Below, in pieces: positions 56,696 through 64,000 of a stretch of 64,000 nucleotides of DNA (position 1 is the first letter of the stretch; each line of letters begins with the position of its first letter). This stretch comes from Sporopachydermia quercuum (lineage: Eukaryota; Ascomycota; Sporopachydermiomycetes; Sporopachydermiales; Sporopachydermiaceae), in NCBI GenBank assembly GCA_001599295.1, contig BCGN01000006.1:558001-622000 (forward strand), in the 5' to 3' direction. The position numbers and the translations under genes are program-made. The notes beneath the pieces were generated by a model. That model saw only the letters and a program-made list of their open reading frames with translations, was not told the DNA's origin and made no database searches.

Positions 56696-57231
56696 ATGAT
56701 CACGAAGTACTTGACTAAAGTGCATGTGGCATTCAGACCACTCACCAGAGAGAGTAAGTAAGAAAATGAGACTGGTAGAGAAATTCGTACGAAACAAATA
56801 TATTTGGTTACAATATGTTGGAGATTTAATTAAAGAAGAAATATGTTTCAGGGAAGCAAATCGTACGAATATTAACTAGTAACCAAGGCAAGGTCGCAAG
56901 ATCAATTCTAGCAACTGTTCCACCATCTCTTCGTGCACAATGCAAAGTGTCTCATAAGGTTCTTCCTAGTGATTCAACGGAAAAGTCACAAGTTTCAATA
57001 ACATTCAGTAAGTTTATTAGTTGATAATATGACCAGTATATTAATGTGCTATTATTGGGTTGGTGATAAAGCTTCAGAGAAGTTTGTATGGTAGAAGGAA
57101 TGCTAACACTATGTATAGACGACGGATACAATTATAGTGTCGATCCTTCTGAGACCACTATTATTGATATTAATGAAGCCTGCAATTCTCATTCAAGAAA
57201 GCTAAAAATCAAAGAACAATTGGAAAGTTGA
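56696..57231 (+). CDS. MRPL44: Mitochondrial large-subunit ribosomal protein mL53 (Mrpl44), three exons
   Basis: Small mitochondrial ribosome protein, 108 aa after splicing join(56696..56753, 56852..57007, 57119..57231). Exon 1 gives MITKYLTKVHVAFRPLTRE, nearly the yeast Mrpl44 start MITKYFSKVIVKFNPF. Exon 2 gives IVRILTSNQGKVARSILATV and related sequence. Exon 3 gives NDGYNYSVD and ends HSRKLKIKEQLES, like yeast YSRKLQLEE. Intron 1 is 98 nt (GTAAGT...TTTCAG). Intron 2 is 111 nt (GTAAGT, TGCTAAC 11 nt before TATAG). Frame is kept at both junctions. Saccharomyces MRPL44 also has an intron after a short first exon. None of the exons is long enough to stand out as an open frame, which makes this gene easy to miss. 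Confidence 0.93.
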
Positions 57232-57887
57232 TCGATGTCAGATTGTTCAACCTATTTCTCCTATGTACATATATATATCTTCTATGCATTGATTTGTCAA
57301 TAAATACGATGATACACTTACTGTTGTGTTTACATGATAATCTACCACCTAACAGTGCGTCAGAAAATTATATCAATTCTATATAGCTCTAACGGCAAGT
57401 TAAACCGTTGAAGCAATAATCGGGACTTAATATTGGTGAACTAATGAATCTTATCAAGGCTTGAACCACTGACCAATTCAGGATATAACTGTACTGTAGA
57501 TTCTGATATTGACCTGCTATCACACTTGAAAAACAGTATCTTCAATACATACAAATTCCAAAATTCTATAATCCTTCTTGTTTTATCCCTTCTGTCATTG
57601 AGACAATTCTCTTTGGTATCAAGTAGCTCATATTTTATTTCAGTCTCTCAGCTCTTGACATCAAGTCTCACTTGCACCTAAAACTATGTCCAATACATAC
57701 ATAATCATGCATAATCACGCATACAATATACATGTACATATCAGTCTTAAATCGCTTACACATCACATTCAACATGAAAAAAAATTTGATGAACAGAGAA
57801 GAATAGCGATTGTGGCATGCATATTATAATGAACACCTATTCAGTATCGCAAGCGGAAACATTATACAGCCATTAGAGGAAGTGAAA
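57232..57887. other. Intergenic region MRPL44 / RRP36
   Basis: 656 bp with ATACATACATA-like runs near 57695-57740. Presumed RRP36 promoter. No gene is seen. Confidence 0.5.
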
Positions 57888-59070
57888 ATGGGTAGAGAAA
57901 GACGTAAAATTGATCCTGCTGAAGATGAAAGGGAACGAAGGTTGACTGAAAAGCTGAACAGAAGAGTGAAAGTTAGTTCAAGATACGACTCAGAGATTAG
58001 CGATGATGAGTTGGATGTTGATGATGCTATAAGTGAAGCAGAGGATCGTAAGTCTTTTTTTTTTTATATTACTTTCATGGTTTTGATTTTTTTTGCAATA
58101 TTGCTGATGGTACTAACGGAACAACTTCAGCGTATGGATCAATTTCTTTTGGTACCCTATCACGGGCACATGACGAATTAGTTGCTGACAAGTCATCAAA
58201 GAAGAAGGAAAAGAACGATAAACCAGGTAAAGAAAAAGCAAGCGGGAATGTTAGATTAATAGCTAATCAAAATCAGAAAGCTGATAATACAAATAGGCCA
58301 AGGAATGATGCGGATTCAGAATCAGTCTCAGAATCAGATTTCTTTGACGAAGACTCAAACTCAGACTCAGATTCAGGTCCGGAAGAAGCTTCAAGCAGTA
58401 ATGACAGAAGGCGAGGAAAACATGCACCAGCCGAGTCTTCGGCTCGCAAGAGGGTCTCTGTAATAAGAGAGATCCCAGGTTTAGAAGTTTCAGCTCGCTA
58501 TAAAAGCTTATACCAAGATATACGATTTGATACTGCTTATGGTAAAGCTGATTTCGACAAAGCGCGTAAAGACTACCATTTTTTAGACCAATATAGAGAA
58601 GAAGAATTAAACCGAATGCGAAAAGAAGTAGCTATTATGGAGAAAAGGAAAATGCATTTATATGGAACCACTGATGTGGAAGATGGCAAAGATCTTTTAG
58701 AGTTGAAACAGCAGATTAGACGACTGGAAAGTCAGTTGAAAGCATTGAAGCAGAAAGATTTCCAGAATAATGTGATACAAGAGAAAAAGAGGGAAGAGAG
58801 AAAGAAGGTAGAACAAGGAAAAACACCATATTTTCTTAAGAAATGTAAGTATTCGATCTCCGAAGTTCTATCGGCTTATTACGTGAAATTGCCAATTAGA
58901 TACTATTTAGTACGATGTTTGATTNCTGACAAGAAATTATAGCTGCCATGCGTGAATATGTCAACACTGAAAGATTTAAGACCCTTAAGAAGAACCAAGT
59001 CGATAAAATCATTACTAGGAAAAGAAAAAAGAATTTGGCCAAAGAAAGGAAAGGGTTGCCCTTTCTTTGA
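57888..59070 (+). CDS. RRP36: rRNA biogenesis protein Rrp36, three exons
   Basis: Nucleolar SSU-processome factor needed for early pre-rRNA cleavages. Spliced join(57888..58047, 58131..58844, 58943..59070) gives 333 aa. Exon 1 starts MGRERRKIDPAED. Exon 2 runs from PYGSISFGTLSRAHDEL through an acidic Ser/Asp region (SVSESDFFDEDSNSDSDSG) to the Rrp36 core: RRGKHAPAE, KRVSVIREIPGLE, YQDIRFDTAYGKAD, YHFLDQYREEELNRM, then a coiled coil (LLELKQQIRRLESQLKALKQ). Exon 3 gives the basic tail FKTLKKNQVDKIITRKRKKN. Intron 1 (83 nt) has GTAAGT and TACTAAC 11 nt before TTCAG. Intron 2 (98 nt) has GTAAGT, CTGAC and ATTATAG, and carries an N at 58925. In-frame codons continue upstream of ATG 57888 but hold no other ATG. 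Confidence 0.95.
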
Positions 59071-59497
59071 TTATGTAAAATATTCAATAATACGACGTTA
59101 GCTTTGGGTTGGAACCATAAACAGATTACATAGATTGACAAACCAAGTTTAGAGCGTAAGTCTTACTATGTAAGCATCATCAAAAGGAAGAATATCCATC
59201 AAGGCCCAATACGACAGTATTTACTATGAAAATATAAGTTTCGTGTAGATTCATACAATAATAAGAGAGTCATAGAGAAGAATTGCAATTGATAAACATA
59301 CACATTTCTCAAATGAATATGGGATTAGTAAATTACAATATTTCATATTTTGAGGATCAGTAAATAAATATACCATCAGTTTTCATCATCTAAAAATCTA
59401 TAACTCAAAGCCTCCATAATAAATAAATAATAAATAAGGGTCATAGAAACAATCAATTATGATTGTTTCATAAGGAACCTATACCAGCATGATTGGC
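59071..59497. other. Convergent spacer RRP36 / IDP
   Basis: 427 bp between convergent stops, AT-rich with a short AATAAATAAT run (59416-59438). Probably both 3' UTRs. Confidence 0.55.
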
Positions 59498-60721
59498 TTA
59501 AGCATAAAATGTCTTTAATCTGTTGGCAACAGCGTCGATGAATTCTTCAGTAAGAACATAGGAAGATCTATCGGTCTTTCCGCAAGCCAAAGCCAAATCC
59601 TTGGTCATGATACCATCTTCTTGGACAGTGTCAATGGTAGCCTTTTCAAGGTTTTCCCCGAAAATAACAACTTCGGGGGTGTTGTCGAGCTTACCTCTTT
59701 GGATGATACCTCTGGTCCAAGCAAAGATGGATGCAATAGAGTTGGTAGAGGTTTCCTTACCTTGTTGATGTTGACGATAATGTCTGGTAACAGTTCCATG
59801 AGCGGCTTCGGATTCAAAGGTCTCTCCATCAGGAGTAATCAAAACTGAAGTCATCAAACCGAGGGAACCGAAACCTTGTGCAACAATATCGGATTGAACA
59901 TCACCATCGTAGTTCTTCATAGCAATAATATAACCACCCTTGGACTTGATCATTTGGGCAACCATGTCATCAATCAGTCTGTGTTCGTACCAGATTCCAG
60001 CGGCTTCGAAATCCTTCTTGTAAACATTGTCGTAAAGATCTTGGAAGATATCCTTGAATCTACCATCATATCTCTTCAAGATAGTGTTCTTGGTAGACAT
60101 GAAGAGATTCAACTTCTTTTCCAAAGCCAGCTTGAAGGAAGAGTGGGCGAAACCAGTGATAGACTCATCAGTATTGTACATAGCAAGGGCAACACCTGGG
60201 GCGGGGTAGTCGAAAACCTTGTGGACTTGAGGTCCGGAACCATCAGCAGGAGTGTAGACAAGTTCAACCTTACCTGCGCCAGGAACAACAATGTCAGTAG
60301 CCTTATACTGATCACCATAGGCGTGTCTACCAATGATGATAGGCTTCTCCCAAGAAGGAACTAATCTGGGAATTCTGGGAATGACAATGGGTTCTCTGAA
60401 GACTGTGCCACCTAAGATATTTCTAAGGGTACCATTAGGGGATAGCCACATCTTCTTGAGACCGAATTCTTCTACTCTGGCTTCATCAGGAGTGATAGTG
60501 GCACATTTAACACCAACCTTATACTTCTTGATAGCTTCAGCAGCATCAGTAGTGACCTTATCGTCAGTTTGATCTCTGTATTCAATACCAAGATCGTAAT
60601 ACTTTAGATCAACATCTAAGTAAGGGAGGATCAATTTGTCCTTAATGAATTGCCAGATAATTCTGGTTTGTTCATCACCGTCGAGTTCGACAATGGGGTT
60701 CTTAACTGTGATCTTGGCCAT
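59498..60721 (-). CDS. IDP2: NADP-dependent isocitrate dehydrogenase, cytosolic type
   Basis: Oxidatively decarboxylates isocitrate to 2-oxoglutarate, making NADPH. 407 aa from ATG 60721 ([17 protein letters not shown]), homodimeric eukaryotic IDH family. Substrate residues are visible: [12 protein letters not shown] (Ser/Asn about 93-95, Arg about 100), [14 protein letters not shown] (Arg and Tyr), [12 protein letters not shown] (Lys about 211), RLIDDMVAQ (Asp) and [10 protein letters not shown] (metal Asp pair). [10 protein letters not shown] carries the Arg-His pair that selects NADP. There is no presequence, so it is not Idp1-like, and the C-terminus KTFYA lacks a peroxisomal signal, so it is not Idp3-like. 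The cytosolic Idp2 is the best match, but an upstream targeting exon cannot be excluded. Codon use is strongly biased, pointing to high expression. Confidence 0.93.
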   Translation of the reverse strand: MAKITVKNPIVELDGDEQTRIIWQFIKDKLILPYLDVDLKYYDLGIEYRDQTDDKVTTDAAEAIKKYKVGVKCATITPDEARVEEFGLKKMWLSPNGTLRNILGGTVFREPIVIPRIPRLVPSWEKPIIIGRHAYGDQYKATDIVVPGAGKVELVYTPADGSGPQVHKVFDYPAPGVALAMYNTDESITGFAHSSFKLALEKKLNLFMSTKNTILKRYDGRFKDIFQDLYDNVYKKDFEAAGIWYEHRLIDDMVAQMIKSKGGYIIAMKNYDGDVQSDIVAQGFGSLGLMTSVLITPDGETFESEAAHGTVTRHYRQHQQGKETSTNSIASIFAWTRGIIQRGKLDNTPEVVIFGENLEKATIDTVQEDGIMTKDLALACGKTDRSSYVLTEEFIDAVANRLKTFYA

Positions 60722-62533
60722 TGTGAATAATTGCAATTAGTTACTATTAAAGTCGATTTAGTACCTTAGTCAATTAACTACGTTTTTAACTAAATCAATA
60801 TGATTATATCAGAAAAAAGGAAAGGAGAAAAGGAAACAACAAAATGGGATTTTTGAAGGGTTAAAGAGAGTGGAAAAGTATGAAATTAGAATTGAGGGAG
60901 AAATACCTTCGTACCTTTTAAAGGGAAGTAACCGGCGAAGCTCGAATTCGTTGGTTTCTTCATTTCGGGTAGGGAACTTTTCAATTTACTATTTTGGGTA
61001 TGAGGTCGGTCTATTAAGCTTATCCTACAAACCAAAAATCAACATTAAATTATTCATTTTTTCCCATTAATAATCATTGATAACACGATAACACGTATTT
61101 AATAACAGAAAGTTCCCATGAATATAATAATACATGAACACTTGTAATTAGTTCTGCGATAGTTCGTGTTCCAATTGCAGTTTCTTGTACATACGCCATT
61201 ATTCTTCATATTCTTTTTTATTTTCTAACCACTCACAAACATGAAAAATGGTTTAGTCTATTGGTGATATTAAACACTAACTATAAACATTAACATAGTG
61301 AGTGCAATTGTCAGTGTAGATCAAAAGGGAAGGTTTCACGAAGTGATGGAAATTTATGTATGATAAGAAATAGATGTATATACAAATGAAGAAATAAACA
61401 AGAAATAAGATTGAATACTTCTCCGAAACGACAAGCACATTTACAAGAAAAGTAAGTAAATATTCAAATCAATTTTGATTTTGTTGTGTTTTACCACACA
61501 ACTAATTTTCATTATTATGAGTAACCTCAAATTCGTTGAGCTTCATACCCTCGTTTCACCCGATTTTCGACCAGTTTCTAGGGGATAAGGTAAACGAAGA
61601 ACTCATTACCCGGATCACGTAAGCTGCAAGAACGGGACAATTAGTAATAGTGAAAGGATATAGGTGTTATTGATTGGTTAAAGTTTAAAGGTGATGTGAT
61701 TATTTATTCAATACCGGATAATCTTTATCCTGTTGCTGTGGTGGGACCTGTTGCTCTGACTTCCCCTTTTCACTCACACACAATTGGGGAAAATATTATA
61801 CCCCACAAATAGTATTCAGATAGTCGATTGTTGCCGTTACAGGTAGTACCAATTGATCTAAGAACAAAGAAAGACTCAAACTTTCATTTCATTCTTGTTT
61901 CTTGAGATGGATCAGTATGAGTTTCTGATTCTATTTCCTGGGGTAAAATCTTCGGGTGATAGAAGACAATGAATGAACTTCTATTAATTGAATTAAATCA
62001 TCTTCTCCAGTATTGATTGTTATTCAGCCTTATCAACATTAAATGGCTAGTGCAAAAAATAAATCAAATTATATCGGTATTTGCCATTTGCTATCCGTTG
62101 ATCAATTGCCAACAAAACTCTTCGCTTCCGTTCTCATTATCCCGAGTTCGCTATGCATCTCTAAACTCATTGAATAAATTGTAGGAAGAAATCGGAATGA
62201 AAGACAGTAGAAAGCCGACTTTCGGTTCTCCTTCATAGGTTCTTTATTGCGAACCCTTTTTGACAGGACAATTACTCTTTAGTCTTGACTCCGGACAGGT
62301 TAAAGTTGAAATTAGGTTAGAATGAACCAGGAGAGCTGAGAGGAGGAGCTATGGGACAGTAACGTCTCTGACTACATCAAATATTATGATTCTACATGAT
62401 GAGAAGAAATATAATGAATGATAGAAACTGCCAAATTGATCCATTGAGTTTCTATCTGGGAGATGATGCTCATGATAGTTATGTTCAAGTTGGACATTGA
62501 ATATCAAAGTTTCTGTAATAATGAAGCTATATT
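60722..62533. other. Intergenic region IDP / UBA3
   Basis: 1.8 kb holding the IDP promoter and the UBA3 3' region. AT-rich. An open frame at 60870-61070 has no motif. No RNA gene or repeat is seen. Confidence 0.5.
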
Positions 62534-64000
62534 TCAATGTTGGAATTTCACTATGATCCGTAGTGCCAATGGTAAAGAGGAATCCGTTATAACAATTTCT
62601 TCACCATCATGAACCAAATCACCCAATCTTTTATTCAAATTGGGCCTAGTTACTCCTTCCAACTGAGGAGGGGCCCTCACATAGATACTTTTAGTGGCTG
62701 TCCTTAGAGAAGGAGATTGCATAGATCTGTCGATATGGCGTTAGTTTCAACTTTTAAGAATTATACTGTAGAAAAAAAGTAATAAAAATACCTCCAGCAC
62801 TTACGTTTCTTGTTTCAACGATAGATCTTCTATGAACTCTTGTAAAATCAAATCTGGGGAAACTATCACTGATTTGGCCAAGCTTCCACACACTGGACAG
62901 TCCTCTTTTTTCATGTACTCGAACGTGTAAGTAAAAATGGATTCATTGCCAGAATACATCATATAGTTATTCAGATATGGGTTACATGATGTAGCTATTT
63001 TGAATGCTTCATTGCAACATGATGCAGCAATTATAGCATTTGTAGATGCAATAGAAGGAATAATGTTTTTCACAACTCCCATTGTTAAAGAATATGTAAC
63101 ACCTAATATGCCAAACTCTTCAGCTCTCGCTTTCGACCTTTCATAAAGCCATTTTAGATGATTTGGATTATCTGTGTCTAGCTTTTTATCTACAGTAAGT
63201 AAGTTAGAAATGTTGTTGATATAATCTCAATATGATATCAGAAAATACACTTTATATCAAACATAACTTACCTTTGAAAACTTTGGGCCATTCAATCATA
63301 CTAGCCCATTCTATACAATGCTCTGGAAGTCTAGGAGTATTGGCTATCGTACAAATTGGGAATGTTTCTTTGTTTCCTAACATCTCTAGTGAGCATTCAT
63401 AACATGAAGTAACTGTAGGTATAATGACTCTTGATTGACCTTTGAATCCTTCGGTTCCGCCATCAATAAGAATGGTCAAAGATGACGGATCCTCACTATC
63501 AACCATATTAACTAATGTGGCACTTATCCATCTTCTTGCCTCAACAGAGTCCAGTCCACATACGATTATGCTGAATGATTTATAGAAATCATAGTCCATT
63601 TCTTGAATTCTTTTAAAATGAGGGGTAATCTTCACTTTGTTATTGAACCTTTTCATAATGAAATTAGCAGCCGTCACGGCTTTTGATTGACCAATATCAC
63701 TCTCACGAAAAAGAAACTGTCGATTGAGATTTGATATATCTATGGTATCCATATCAATCACATGAATATCTTGAAAACCAGAAAGAACAAGGTCTTTTAG
63801 AATCTCGCATCCTAATCCCCCAGCACCAATAGCACTAAAATGTTTCGTATATGTTAGGAATAGACTCCAAGCAATTGATAAGTTTTGACAACAACACCTG
63901 CCAGATGTACATGGCACTTACAGGATTTTCAAGGATGACAGAAAGTCTTTCACCGAATCACCGGGAATGAACGTTTCGTCTGTAAATGGACCATTTGTAT
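62534..64000 (-). CDS. UBA3: NEDD8-activating enzyme catalytic subunit Uba3, four exons, 5' partial
   Basis: E1 subunit that, with Ula1, adenylates Rub1/NEDD8 and passes it to Ubc12 for cullin modification. Exons: complement(62534..62726, 62805..63189, 63272..63834, 63922..>64000), the first being cut by the window edge. Exon 1 gives [15 protein letters not shown] and LSSLKIL. Exon 2 gives the nucleotide fold [31 protein letters not shown], the zinc pair CYEC and the catalytic Cys in [15 protein letters not shown]. Exon 3 starts [11 protein letters not shown] and adds [20 protein letters not shown] and the second zinc pair CPVC. Exon 4 ([20 protein letters not shown]) is the E2-binding ubiquitin-like domain, which Saccharomyces Uba3 (299 aa) largely lacks. 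Introns of 87, 82 and 78 nt all start GTAAGT with CTAAC 8-14 nt before AG; phases match at every junction. Confidence 0.95.

Noticed and set aside
57810-57887. Upstream extension of RRP36
   Set aside because: The frame is open but contains no ATG; MGRERRKID at 57888 is the first usable start.

Overview
The window is nuclear DNA of a budding yeast (Saccharomycotina). The proteins are clear relatives of Saccharomyces genes such as KES1, ERG9, SSH4, PHO2, CPA2, DNF3, GPA2, MPD1, MRPL44, RRP36 and UBA3. CTG is read as leucine: it fills the conserved Leu of the LDGETNLK motif in DNF3 and conserved Leu sites in ERG9 and GPA2, so this is not a CUG-Ser or CUG-Ala yeast. The DNA is AT-rich by eye. Several genes carry short introns (64-130 nt) that start GTAAGT and have a CTAAC/CTGAC branch site only about 10-17 nt before the AG. 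Gene density is low: 17 protein genes and 2 tRNA genes, with gaps of up to about 5.9 kb. This suggests a deep-branching, expanded-genome yeast rather than a Saccharomyces relative. I cannot name the genus.

Layout, left to right. 1-5.4 kb: KES1 (sterol/PI4P transfer, minus), a PHYHD1-like iron dioxygenase (plus) and ERG9 squalene synthase (minus). 5.4-9.5 kb: a gap holding a decayed, unidentified gene. 9.5-12 kb: an RTA1-family membrane protein (plus) and a PET20/SUE1-family mitochondrial protein (minus). 13.3 kb: tRNA-Thr(UGU). 14.5-20.6 kb: SSH4 (plus) and a PHO2-like homeodomain regulator (minus). 20.6-26.4 kb: a 5.7-kb gap. 26.4-29.9 kb: CPA2 with a probable mitochondrial presequence (minus). 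33.9-39.7 kb: a large DNF3-type flippase (plus). 40.7-42.4 kb: GPA2 (plus). 43.4-43.9 kb: a Ty3/gypsy Gag fossil just upstream of an intron-bearing tRNA-Arg(UCU). 45.1-49 kb: a mitochondrial rhodanese (plus) and a GAT1/AreA-type GATA factor (minus). 49-54.8 kb: a 5.9-kb gap with a possible small spliced gene. 54.8-64 kb: MPD1, MRPL44 (two introns) and RRP36 (two introns) on plus, then NADP-isocitrate dehydrogenase and UBA3 (three introns, cut by the right edge) on minus.

The genes do not form one pathway. There are loose themes: sterol lipids (KES1, ERG9, and possibly the RTA1-like gene and DNF3 in membrane lipid handling), nutrient signalling and nitrogen/phosphate control (GPA2, GAT1-like, PHO2-like, SSH4, CPA2), and mitochondrial function (PET20-like, MRPL44, the rhodanese, CPA2). 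No operon-like or transferred cluster is visible. The most notable observations are the strong third-codon bias of the N bases (a sign of masked allelic variation), the CPA2 presequence, an acidic insertion in the GPA2 helical domain, the CGG/TCGG-rich sequence of DNF3, the decayed gene near 8.5 kb, the Ty3 fossil beside tRNA-Arg, and the two very long gaps beside regulator genes.
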